NCBI GenBank assembly: GCA_024763015.1
Contig: JANTGO010000002.1
Span: 1 to 39,713, forward strand
Length of the DNA: 39,713 nucleotides
From: Flavobacteriaceae bacterium
Lineage (GTDB): Bacteria; Bacteroidota; Bacteroidia; Flavobacteriales; Flavobacteriaceae
Direction of reading: 5' to 3'
The translations under genes were made by a program, and so were the position numbers. Below are positions 28,046 to 36,909 of the stretch, piece after piece. The stretch's first letter is position 1, and the number at the start of each line of letters is the position of its first letter. The notes below the pieces were generated by a model. It was not told the DNA's origin. It saw only the letters and a list, made by a program, of their open reading frames with translations, and ran no database searches.

Positions 28046-28546
28046 TTAGTTCCATTCCTCGTCATCGTAATAATCGCCAAAAGGATTCTCCTCGCCAAAA
28101 ATATCCTCTTCTTCATTCATATCAGAAAAATCAAGTTCCGGCGCATCTTCAGGACGAATACCTTGTGCATGAACTATTTGAGGATAATCAACACCGGCTT
28201 GTTCCATACCTGTTTCCATTAAACCAATAAGAAAACGCCACATACTCAGAAAATCATAGACATAGAGAAGATTGGGCCTTTCTTCTGATAAAACATCTTT
28301 TATTAAAGTGTTCGACATCAAATTATTTGAGAATTCTTTATCGTCTAAATTAAATAACGGAATTTCAAGCCCTTGGTTCAAATCTTCATCCGTTAAATAA
28401 AAAGATGCCATTTCATTACCTTCAAAATCAAAACTTTGAACAATCGTGTTGTGAAAATCTTCTAGACTGGCATCTCCGGATATTTCGATATCTCTAAAAA
28501 CATCTTCACCTTTGGTTTCTAAAAAAATTCTTAATTTGTATATCAT
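28046..28546 (-). CDS. Plasmid pRiA4b ORF-3-like family protein
   Basis: MIYKLRIFLETKGEDVFRDIEISGDASLEDFHNTIVQSFDFEGNEMASFYL with acidic C-terminus. Confidence 0.72.
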   Translation of the reverse strand: MIYKLRIFLETKGEDVFRDIEISGDASLEDFHNTIVQSFDFEGNEMASFYLTDEDLNQGLEIPLFNLDDKEFSNNLMSNTLIKDVLSEERPNLLYVYDFLSMWRFLIGLMETGMEQAGVDYPQIVHAQGIRPEDAPELDFSDMNEEEDIFGEENPFGDYYDDEEWN

Positions 28547-28556
28547 CGATTATAAT

Positions 28557-29969
28557 TTAATTATTTAAAATTTTGTTTCCGATTGTAATCATATATTGCC
28601 TTGCCGCTTCATATTCATTTGGTATTTTTCCTTCTAAAATAGCTTCTTTGATAGCTTCTTTTATAAGCCCTACATTTTTTGAAGGGGGTAATTTAAAACT
28701 TTTCATAATTTCTTCCCCTGAAATCGGTGGTTGAAAGTTACGAATTTTATCGCGTTCTTCAATTTCTATAAGTTTTTTTCTAACGGTTTTTAAATTATTT
28801 CGAAATAATTGTAAACGTTTCTTGTTTTTTGTAGTAATATCCGCTTCACAAAGCATCATTAAATCATCGATATCATCTCCCGCTTCAAAAAGTAATCGTC
28901 GAACAGCTGAATCGGTTACATTTTCTTCGATTAGCGAAATAGGTCTCGAACTAAGTAAAACCATTTTTTTGACATAATCCATTTGTTGATTCAAGGGTAA
29001 TTTGAGTCGTTTAAAAATTTTACCGACCATTTTGCTACCCACAAATTCATGGCCGTGAAAAGACCAACCGTTTTTATCATGGCTGCGCTTGGTAACCGGT
29101 TTGCCTATGTCGTGTAACAAAGCTGCCCATCTCAACCATAAATTATTACTGTTAATAGATACATTATCAACCACTTCCAGTGTATGATAAAAGTTGTCTT
29201 TATGTGTTTTGCCTTCGTTTTCTTCTACACCTTGTAAGGCACATAATTCTGGAAAAAATTCATGCAAAAGTTTGGTTTCAAACAAAAGTCTTAAACCAAT
29301 TGATGGTTTATCATGTGACATTATTTTATTAAACTCATCGATTATTCTTTCTTTTGAGAGAATTTTTACTCTGCCTTTATTGCGTTTTATGGCAGCCAAT
29401 GTTTCCGGATGAATCATAAAACCCAGTTGTGATGCAAAGCGAATGGCTCTAATCATCCGGAGTGGATCATCTGAGAAAGTAATATCGGGATTTAATGGTG
29501 TTTTAATGATTTTATTCTTTAGATCTTCCAAGCCGTTAAAAGGATCGATAAGTTGTCCAAAGTCTTCTTTGTTTAGACTGATAGCCAATGCATTAATGCT
29601 AAAATCTCTTCGTTTTTGATCATCTTCCATCGTGCCGTTTTCAACAATGGGATTACGGCTATCGCGCTGGTAAGATTCTTTTCTGGCACCTACAAACTCT
29701 AGGATGGTGTCATCTAATTTGATCATTGCGGTGCCGTAGTTTTTGTAAACATTAATACTGTGTTTATTTGGCAGATTTTTGGCTACATTTTTTGCCAATT
29801 CAATACCGCTTCCCAAAACAACTATATCTATATCTTTGGCTTTGTGCTTGTTGAGTAAAAAATCGCGTACAAAACCACCTATTACATAAGTCTTATGAGT
29901 ACTTGCTTTTTGAATCGTTTCAAAAATTGGAAGGTTTACAGCTTCCGGATAAAACATTTCCTTTGTCAT
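28557..29969 (-). CDS. CCA tRNA nucleotidyltransferase / poly(A) polymerase family with HD domain
   Basis: YVIGGFVRDFLLNKHKAKDIDIVVLG; RDFSINALAISL; DPLRMIRAIRFASQLGF; LLHDIGKPVTK. Confidence 0.92.
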   Translation of the reverse strand: MTKEMFYPEAVNLPIFETIQKASTHKTYVIGGFVRDFLLNKHKAKDIDIVVLGSGIELAKNVAKNLPNKHSINVYKNYGTAMIKLDDTILEFVGARKESYQRDSRNPIVENGTMEDDQKRRDFSINALAISLNKEDFGQLIDPFNGLEDLKNKIIKTPLNPDITFSDDPLRMIRAIRFASQLGFMIHPETLAAIKRNKGRVKILSKERIIDEFNKIMSHDKPSIGLRLLFETKLLHEFFPELCALQGVEENEGKTHKDNFYHTLEVVDNVSINSNNLWLRWAALLHDIGKPVTKRSHDKNGWSFHGHEFVGSKMVGKIFKRLKLPLNQQMDYVKKMVLLSSRPISLIEENVTDSAVRRLLFEAGDDIDDLMMLCEADITTKNKKRLQLFRNNLKTVRKKLIEIEERDKIRNFQPPISGEEIMKSFKLPPSKNVGLIKEAIKEAILEGKIPNEYEAARQYMITIGNKILNN

Positions 29970-30586
29970 TAATTCCTAATTATTTCGATACCGCATTCCT
30001 TGCTCCATTTAATAATTCTTGAGGCTTTATTGGTCGATGATTGTCTGTGCAAATTTACGACATAGTCCACGTTTTGCAAAATCTCTTCTGAAATTTCATC
30101 AAAGTTACTTGGAGCAGGTTCACCTGAAACATTCGCAGAGGTTGAGATTATTGGCGTTTGAATGTTTTTAATAAGATCTTTGGCAAATCCTTTTTTGACC
30201 ATTCTTATGGCAATGCTACCATCTTTGGCTAACAATTCTTTGGGTAAATTGATTGGATTGTCATAAATAATCGTAGTAGGTTCAATAGATTTTTCTAAGA
30301 TTTCCCATATTTCATGCGGAATTTCTTCCACATAATTCTGAAGCATTTTATATGAATCAACCAAAATCAGCATACTTTTTTCGGTTTTTCTTTTTTTTAT
30401 TTTGTAGATTTTTTCGATGACTTCTACTTGCGTAGCATCTCCTCCAATACCCCAAATAGTATCGGTAGGATAGAGGATAACCCCTTTGTTTTTTATAGTT
30501 TCAATAATGTTCAAAACTTGAGATTTACTTATTGTTTTTGTAGTGTTTCTTAAGTTTTTTATAACGCTCGCGCATACCGTAAGCAT
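29969..30586 (-). CDS. tsaC: L-threonylcarbamoyladenylate synthase (Sua5/YciO/YrdC)
   Basis: KGVILYPTDTIWGIGGDATQVEVIEKIYKIKKR; IISTSANVSGEPAP. Listed ATG overlaps the upstream GT gene by 62 bp, so the true start is probably downstream. Confidence 0.86.
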   Translation of the reverse strand: MLTVCASVIKNLRNTTKTISKSQVLNIIETIKNKGVILYPTDTIWGIGGDATQVEVIEKIYKIKKRKTEKSMLILVDSYKMLQNYVEEIPHEIWEILEKSIEPTTIIYDNPINLPKELLAKDGSIAIRMVKKGFAKDLIKNIQTPIISTSANVSGEPAPSNFDEISEEILQNVDYVVNLHRQSSTNKASRIIKWSKECGIEIIRN

Positions 30587-32360
30587 TGAGTTTTGCTATG
30601 GTATATCCTGTCGTGCCATCCAAGAAACCAAAGGTTATAAAGTAATGATACACAAATCGATATCTCGGTTTTATAAAACTATGGTAAATGTTAGGTTTTA
30701 CATTTTTTTGATAAAGTTCAAGTGCTTTAAGACTAGAATATGAATCAATTTTTTGTTTATAATCTTTATAACTATGGTACGTAAAATGCTGAAAATACGA
30801 TTTTAAAAAACCTGTTTTTTGTGTACATTTAACTTCTTCATGAACCAATTTTCCATTGTATTTGGCATATTTTCTATTGAATAATCTGATAACTTTATCA
30901 TTTTGCCAACCACTAAAACGTACCTTTTTTCCTAAAAAATAATTCTTTCTCGGAATCCAAAATGCCTTTTCATCTTTAACATTATAGAGTTTGTCTTCTA
31001 TCTCGAGTTTTAAATCATCAGTTAATCTTTCGTCTGCATCTAATACAAAAATCCAATCGTTTGAAGCTTGGTCAATGGCATAATTTTTTTGGCTCGAAAA
31101 ATTATCGAATGTACGCTGTAATACCTTTACATTTAATTTTTTTGCAATTTCTACAGTCTTGTCCGTGCTAAAAGAATCGATGACAATAATTTCATCAGCC
31201 CATTGAACCTGATCGATGGCATCTGCAATGTTTTTTTCCTCGTTAAAAGTTGGAATAATAGCGGTAACCTTTTCTTTATTGATATTAATTGGTTGGTTAT
31301 CAATGGGTAAATTTAAAGTTCTTTGATATACTTCAACGTATTGTTTGGTGGCAGCTTCCCAAGAAAACTGCTTTGACCATTCGATAATTTCGTGTTTTCT
31401 ATTATTTTGATAATAATCTGTCAGTCCGTTTTTTAGGACTTCTTGCATATGTTTTGCTTCAAAATTTTGAAAGTAATAGGCAGCATCGCCACCTACTTCG
31501 GGCAAACTGGTAGAAGTACTTAAAAAAACCGGTTTTCCAAGACGCATTGCTTCAATCGGCGGTAAACCAAAACCTTCTGAAATGGAAGGAAATAGAAAAG
31601 CTTCGGAATTTTTGGTGTACCAATACTTTTCTTGATCCGTAATAGGTCCGGGCAGATGTACCCTGTCTTTTACACCATATTTTTCGGCTTCTTTAAGGAT
31701 ATCTTCAACATAAGATTTCTCGGGATGAATACCTCCGATAACCAATTCAAAATCATTGTCAACCAAAAGGCGAGGTAAAACATGAAAATGTTTTTTGTAC
31801 AAAACAGTCCCAACCGTAAAAAGAAATTTGTTTTTGGGTTTGTATTTGGGACTGTCAAAATTGGGATATTCATTGACTTCCACACCATTGTAGATAACGT
31901 AAACTTTTTTGTTTTTTAAATCCAAATGTTTTTCAATATCCTCTTTTACAAAATTAGAAATAACGGTTATGGCATCGGCACGATCAATTTTTTCTTGTAC
32001 TGCATTGAGTAGTTTTGCTTTCTTGGCAGGGGATTTGTCCGTGTATAAGAAGTTTAAATCATGAATGGTATAGACAAACTTCATATGGTTTTGAGGCACA
32101 TATTTGGTATCTTGCCAAGTGGCATGCCATAATTTGTATTTTGGTGGTTTTATCAAATAAAACTTATCTAATTGCGAACGATTAATCTTTTTTAAAAATC
32201 CGGGGAATTTAACCTTTGGATAGGTAAAGAAGTGAAAATCAAACTTATCAGAGTGATATTTTTCCAAGTTTACCGCTAAATTCTTACAATAGAAATACAG
32301 CCCTGTAAAGGGATGTTTCATCCGTTCGACATCGACAATAATGCTAGGTTTTTTGCGCAA
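30525..32360 (-). CDS. Bifunctional glycosyltransferase: N-terminal GT4 fused to C-terminal GT2 (WaaE/KdtX-like)
   Basis: GT4 motifs FLFPSISEGFGLPPIEAMRLGKPV; GT2 motifs VTAIIPTFNEEKNIADAI...VIDSFSTDKTVEIA...WIFVLDADERL; 611 aa continuous. Confidence 0.86.
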   Translation of the reverse strand: MRKKPSIIVDVERMKHPFTGLYFYCKNLAVNLEKYHSDKFDFHFFTYPKVKFPGFLKKINRSQLDKFYLIKPPKYKLWHATWQDTKYVPQNHMKFVYTIHDLNFLYTDKSPAKKAKLLNAVQEKIDRADAITVISNFVKEDIEKHLDLKNKKVYVIYNGVEVNEYPNFDSPKYKPKNKFLFTVGTVLYKKHFHVLPRLLVDNDFELVIGGIHPEKSYVEDILKEAEKYGVKDRVHLPGPITDQEKYWYTKNSEAFLFPSISEGFGLPPIEAMRLGKPVFLSTSTSLPEVGGDAAYYFQNFEAKHMQEVLKNGLTDYYQNNRKHEIIEWSKQFSWEAATKQYVEVYQRTLNLPIDNQPININKEKVTAIIPTFNEEKNIADAIDQVQWADEIIVIDSFSTDKTVEIAKKLNVKVLQRTFDNFSSQKNYAIDQASNDWIFVLDADERLTDDLKLEIEDKLYNVKDEKAFWIPRKNYFLGKKVRFSGWQNDKVIRLFNRKYAKYNGKLVHEEVKCTQKTGFLKSYFQHFTYHSYKDYKQKIDSYSSLKALELYQKNVKPNIYHSFIKPRYRFVYHYFITFGFLDGTTGYTIAKLNAYGMRERYKKLKKHYKNNK

Positions 32361-32392
32361 AATAACTTAAATTTTAAAAAATCAAATATACA

Positions 32393-33508
32393 TTATTTAT
32401 CGATTAAATTTTTATATAAATTTTGCCATTGAGTGGCAATGTTTTCATCGTTAAATTTTTGAGCAAATTGCCAATTTTTGTCAACAATTTCAGCATTATC
32501 TTGTTGTAAAACCTCAAGTATTTTGTTTTGCAATTCCTTTTCGTCCAGAGTATTTTGGATATAAAAGGAATCGGGACCACCCGCTTCAGGAAACACGCCT
32601 TTTTGTTGTGTGATAACAGGTGTTTTGCTATAAAGTGCCTCGATAATGGGGATGCCAAAACCTTCGTAAATACTCGGATACACGAAAAGGCTCGCCAATT
32701 GATACAATATAGCCAATTCTTGTAAACTCAAATTCTTTAAAAAATGAACACGCTGCGACATATTATTTTGTGTGACAAAATCATGTATCTGTTTTGTGTA
32801 AGGCGTTTCTCTACCGACTAAAACTAAATGTAAGTCAGTGTTTTTTAAAGATTTAACTATCGTAAGGGCATTTTTTCTTTCTTCGAGTGTACCGACATTA
32901 AGCACAAATTGTTTGGGTAATTGGTATTTCTTTATGACCTGTTTTTTTTGTTCAGGGCTATAACTTTGTTTAAAAGCATGATGACAACCTTGATAAATCA
33001 CCTTAATTTTATTTTCATCCGTAGCAAAAAAATGGATAATATCCTTTTTGGTGGTTTCGCTTATGGCAACCACAATATCAGCATTTTTGATAGCGGACTT
33101 AAACTTTGCCGTGTATATTTTTCGGTCTATTGGCTTGTATAATTCGGGAAAACGCAGGAAAATCAAATCATGAATGCTTACAACGGATTTGATGCCGGTT
33201 TTGTTGATATTTAGGGGCAATTCGCCACTCAATCCGTGAAAAATATCCAAATTATCTTTTTTCAAATCTTTTAAGATGCCTTTGCTACGCCATATAGAAG
33301 GAAAAATACGATCCATCAACGATGTAGGCTGACGCATAATCATATTTGTTTCCATTTGTAAACGATTGATTTTTGGTCTTTTTGGATTGTACAAATAGTA
33401 TTGATTATCAGGATAATATGTAGCCAATATACGAATTAGATCGCGACTGTAATTACCCAATCCTGTGGTGTTGTGAAAAGCACGTTTTGCATCAAAGCCT
33501 ATTTTCAT
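32393..33508 (-). CDS. GT4 family glycosyltransferase
   Basis: GLGNYSRDLIRIL; LFVYPSIYEGFGIPIIEALYSKTPV. ATG at 33508 (MKIGFDAKRAFH) preferred over the GTG at 33535. Confidence 0.88.
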   Translation of the reverse strand: MKIGFDAKRAFHNTTGLGNYSRDLIRILATYYPDNQYYLYNPKRPKINRLQMETNMIMRQPTSLMDRIFPSIWRSKGILKDLKKDNLDIFHGLSGELPLNINKTGIKSVVSIHDLIFLRFPELYKPIDRKIYTAKFKSAIKNADIVVAISETTKKDIIHFFATDENKIKVIYQGCHHAFKQSYSPEQKKQVIKKYQLPKQFVLNVGTLEERKNALTIVKSLKNTDLHLVLVGRETPYTKQIHDFVTQNNMSQRVHFLKNLSLQELAILYQLASLFVYPSIYEGFGIPIIEALYSKTPVITQQKGVFPEAGGPDSFYIQNTLDEKELQNKILEVLQQDNAEIVDKNWQFAQKFNDENIATQWQNLYKNLIDK

Positions 33509-33593
33509 GTGTTTATTATTTTTTATTGGTAACACATGTAACCACCATAATCACTTCTTTGTATGTAAAGAGAATTATACTAGGTGGTTTCAT
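33506..33593 (-). repeat. Duplicated leader element copy A, ending on the start codon of the downstream GT4 gene
   Basis: Minus strand TATGAAACCACCTAGTATAATTCTCTTTACATACAAAGAAGTGATTATGGTGGTTACATGTGTTACCAATAAAAAATAATAAACACATG; closely matches copy B. Confidence 0.88.
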
Positions 33594-33599
33594 ATTATA

Positions 33600-34796
33600 T
33601 TATTTGTTACGATATAAATTGTCTAATTGTTTTACAATTTGTTTTGTGTCAAAGTGTTTTAAGACAAAAGTTCTCCCTTGTTGTCCCATATTTTTCCATT
33701 GATTTTGTCTATCAAACAATTTTTTAAATCCGTCAGCCAATGTTTTTGCATCTTTTGCTTTTACAATGACGGCATCGGGAAGCATTTTATTTACAGCACC
33801 CACATCAGTAGCCAATATGGGAAGTTCACACGATTGTGCTTCTAACAAAACCGTAGGAAGTGCCTCGGCAATGCTAGACAACACATATAAATCGGATGTT
33901 ATCAATAAATTTCTGACCTGAATACTGTTTTGCGCTCCTAGCAATTGAATATTTTTTGATAAATTTAGCTTGGCAATTAATTGCTCTAATTCGTTTCTCA
34001 ATGGTCCTTCACCAATGATTTTCAGATTGAAATCTTTTGGTATAATATTTTGTTTTACAGCTATTTGCAAGGATTTTATCAAGTATATTAAACCTTTTTC
34101 TTCAACCAATCTTGCTACACTAATCATACGAATTGGACGATGAATTTCGTAGGGTGTTTCTCTTTGATAAAAATCGGTGTTTATGCCGTTGTTAATGGCT
34201 GCTATTTTGGCTGAATCTAGTCCTAATTGTAGTAAAATCGCTTTGTTGTAGTCAGAAATGGCAATCACTTTGTCTGTATATTCAAATACTTTCTTATAAA
34301 ATGCTTTTCCGTGTTTTAAACCCAATCTGATATCAAATCCGTGAAAAGTAATGATGTGTTTTACGGGAAACTCGATAATTTTTGTCCAAATATTTTTTTG
34401 TGCATTGGTTGCAAAATGCGTGTGAATAACTTCAATATTATGGGTTTGAATAAAGTTTAATATAAATAGGTAATTGGATTTGAATTTGAAATCTTTTTTT
34501 ATCAGACTATATTTTAGCAGTTTACGAACAAATTTACCTTTTCTAGTAAAAAGTTTTAAAATAGTTTTTATCCAGAATAAAAATCTATTTTTGGGTTTTA
34601 TTGATTGGTAGGAATACACTTTGTCAATCAAATGATAATCTTCAAAACCTTGTAGGGCGTATAATTCATTATGATTGATACCGCCTTCTGAAAATATTAA
34701 TATTTCGTGCCCTCTATCTATCAAAGCAATTATTTGATCACGAATAAAAGTTTCTGAAAACTTTGGAAAATCAGAGAGCCAAAAAAGTATTTTCAT
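33600..34796 (-). CDS. GT4 family glycosyltransferase
   Basis: IHTHFATNAQKNIW; HIITFHGFDIR; LYVLSSIAEALPTVLLEAQSCELPILATDVG. Confidence 0.9.
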   Translation of the reverse strand: MKILFWLSDFPKFSETFIRDQIIALIDRGHEILIFSEGGINHNELYALQGFEDYHLIDKVYSYQSIKPKNRFLFWIKTILKLFTRKGKFVRKLLKYSLIKKDFKFKSNYLFILNFIQTHNIEVIHTHFATNAQKNIWTKIIEFPVKHIITFHGFDIRLGLKHGKAFYKKVFEYTDKVIAISDYNKAILLQLGLDSAKIAAINNGINTDFYQRETPYEIHRPIRMISVARLVEEKGLIYLIKSLQIAVKQNIIPKDFNLKIIGEGPLRNELEQLIAKLNLSKNIQLLGAQNSIQVRNLLITSDLYVLSSIAEALPTVLLEAQSCELPILATDVGAVNKMLPDAVIVKAKDAKTLADGFKKLFDRQNQWKNMGQQGRTFVLKHFDTKQIVKQLDNLYRNK

Positions 34797-34888
34797 GTGT
34801 TTATAATTTTATTTTTTTATTGCTAACACATGGAACCACCATAATCATATCCTTGTGTGTAAAGAGAATTATACATCGTGGTTTCATA
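34794..34888 (-). repeat. Duplicated leader element copy B, ending on the start codon of the downstream GT4 gene
   Basis: Minus strand TATGAAACCACGATGTATAATTCTCTTTACACACAAGGATATGATTATGGTGGTTCCATGTGTTAGCAATAAAAAAATAAAATTATAAACACATG. Confidence 0.88.
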
Positions 34889-34889
34889 A

Positions 34890-35927
34890 CTATTTATAAA
34901 TATCCCAAGTAGATAGTTCTGCGCTCATGTCTGTATAGCACAAACCGGGTATGCATGCAATGTATTTATCTTTTTTAATCACCGCATTTGGCGACCATGA
35001 AAAAAGCCACCAATCGGCATCAGAACCTTGTCCGGGTTTTCCTAAATCGGGTTTGGGTGCACCAACATAAGGATTTGGAATGGGTAAATTTTCCATCAGA
35101 TATTGTCTGTGAGCCATAAAATGCCAAGCACCTGTTGAGCGTAGCAAATAGACTTCAATATCATTGATTTTTGTTTTTTTTGCAATAGGATGTTGCTCTT
35201 GATAAATACCTGTTACCACTGGATACAAATTTTTGTCGGCAATTTTTTGTGTTTCTTCAAATAAATTATCCTTGATGATGATATCATCTTGCAAATTGTG
35301 AATCCATTCGATATCAGGATCGGACAAAAAGAAAGAAAAGCCGGTGTTTAATGAAAAAACCAAACCCATATTTTTGGAATTGTCAATATAGGTAACTTCG
35401 TTGTATTTTTGTTTGATTTGTTGATACTGTTCAAAATATTCTTCTGATGAACCATCGTTCACAACCAAAATATCTTTTTGCCTGTTTTTTAATTGTGCCA
35501 GCAACTTTATTAAATGTTCAGGACGGTTATATGTCGTGATTAATATACCTATTTTGCTGTCTTTTAAGGGTTTATAATATTTTTTGAAATTTATTTTGGT
35601 ATAGAGCATATATTTCAACGCTGCTAATTTCTCTTTTTTACTTCTGTTTTTTTTGAACACGACAAACAAATGATTGCCCCAGACGGGTTTGTATTCTTCC
35701 TTGATCAAATCCAAATAATCGTTGGTTAAATCTTCGGGTAATTTCTTATGAAATACAATATAGGGAATGTCAAAATCGGATAAGGAAATATCTTTTAGAA
35801 TTTGATAGGGAAAAACCTTTGGAAACTCATTCAGTAAAACTTCGGGTCCAATAAAAATCTTATTTTCTAACTTATTTTTTTTCAAAAAGTTAACCAACGG
35901 ATTCCAATATTTATTTTTTGGGTACAT
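34890..35927 (-). CDS. GT2 family glycosyltransferase
   Basis: KIGILITTYNRPEHLIKLLAQLKN, ILVVNDGSSEEYFEQYQ, WIHNLQDDIII. Confidence 0.83.
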   Translation of the reverse strand: MYPKNKYWNPLVNFLKKNKLENKIFIGPEVLLNEFPKVFPYQILKDISLSDFDIPYIVFHKKLPEDLTNDYLDLIKEEYKPVWGNHLFVVFKKNRSKKEKLAALKYMLYTKINFKKYYKPLKDSKIGILITTYNRPEHLIKLLAQLKNRQKDILVVNDGSSEEYFEQYQQIKQKYNEVTYIDNSKNMGLVFSLNTGFSFFLSDPDIEWIHNLQDDIIIKDNLFEETQKIADKNLYPVVTGIYQEQHPIAKKTKINDIEVYLLRSTGAWHFMAHRQYLMENLPIPNPYVGAPKPDLGKPGQGSDADWWLFSWSPNAVIKKDKYIACIPGLCYTDMSAELSTWDIYK

Positions 35928-35964
35928 AAATCAATACTTGTTTGGAATACAAAAATACGTTAAT

Positions 35965-36909
35965 TTAAATTTGCATCCAAGGAAAAGATTTTTGCAAGTC
36001 TTGGATTTGTTTGTCTAATGCTCGTAAGTGTTTTTGATAAGCATCTGAATTTTTATTAAAAGCCTTATGTGCCTTCGATTTCCTGATTTTTGAAACAGCT
36101 TCCATCGTTGTGTAGGCTTTCGGACTAATAAGATTTTTACAAACTAATTGCCAAATATAGTCTATGGCCAAGTCATTGGGATGTAAAAAATCATTCTTGT
36201 AAAAGCGATAATCACGCAAGTCATCCATCATGATTTCATAGGAGGGAAAGTAAAAAACATTTTGATTATTGACTATTTGATGAATAGCAGTAAGCAAATG
36301 TGCCTTGCTTTGTTGATTTTGTATAAATCCATCGCGCAAATGCCGAACCGGACTGAGGGTAAATAATATTTTAATGTCGGGATTAATCTTTCTAACAAGT
36401 TTTATGATACTAAACAATTCGTCAATTATTTCAGTAGGCGACAAGATGCCTTTGTCAAATGCTGACTGTGCTACTTTATGGCAATTGCTCACACAAGCAT
36501 TGTTGCTTTTTAGCTTATACACCCAAGCCGTCCCCAATGTAAAAATGGCAAAATCGGTTTGTTTTAAAAAGTCTAAACTGTCAAGCAATAACCGGTTGGT
36601 ATGGTTCAACAATGCTTCTTTATCTTCATTATTAAATTTGGAGTGCAAATCATAACTTTTCCACATATCATTGTAAAAAAACAAGTCTTTTACTGTAAAA
36701 AAATCTTTTTCAACAATTCTACCCAGCATTTTTCTTATAGAAACGGGGTTAAATATTACACCAAAAGGATTGATTAAAATCTGAAATTGATAGTAGTCAA
36801 GTTTGCTTTGGATATTTTCGATAAAGCAAGAACCCATTCCAAAAATTTTGCTTTGATAATCGATTTGAAAAGGATAGTCTTGTATCTTTATTTCCGTTCT
36901 AAAATTCAT
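35965..36909 (-). CDS. GSCFA domain-containing protein
   Basis: MGSCFIENIQSKLDYYQFQILINPFGVIFNPVSI; FTLGTAWVYK; FTLSPVRHLRDG. Confidence 0.9.
   Translation of the reverse strand: MNFRTEIKIQDYPFQIDYQSKIFGMGSCFIENIQSKLDYYQFQILINPFGVIFNPVSIRKMLGRIVEKDFFTVKDLFFYNDMWKSYDLHSKFNNEDKEALLNHTNRLLLDSLDFLKQTDFAIFTLGTAWVYKLKSNNACVSNCHKVAQSAFDKGILSPTEIIDELFSIIKLVRKINPDIKILFTLSPVRHLRDGFIQNQQSKAHLLTAIHQIVNNQNVFYFPSYEIMMDDLRDYRFYKNDFLHPNDLAIDYIWQLVCKNLISPKAYTTMEAVSKIRKSKAHKAFNKNSDAYQKHLRALDKQIQDLQKSFPWMQI

Noticed and set aside
28046-28546. Possible mobile element because of the pRiA4b ORF-3 / IS-passenger type protein
   Set aside because: No transposase, terminal inverted repeats or target duplications seen; the family is common on chromosomes as a stand-alone gene.
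29969-30586. 62-bp overlap between tsaC and the GT4-GT2 gene as a translational coupling feature
   Set aside because: The extra N-terminus (MLTVCASVIKNLRNTTK) is just the upstream gene's tail in another frame; a downstream start is more likely.
33506-33538. CATGTGTT...AACACATG as an invertible (phase-variation) promoter switch
   Set aside because: Arms are only 8 bp, very close together, and no recombinase gene is nearby; an RNA hairpin over the start codon fits better.
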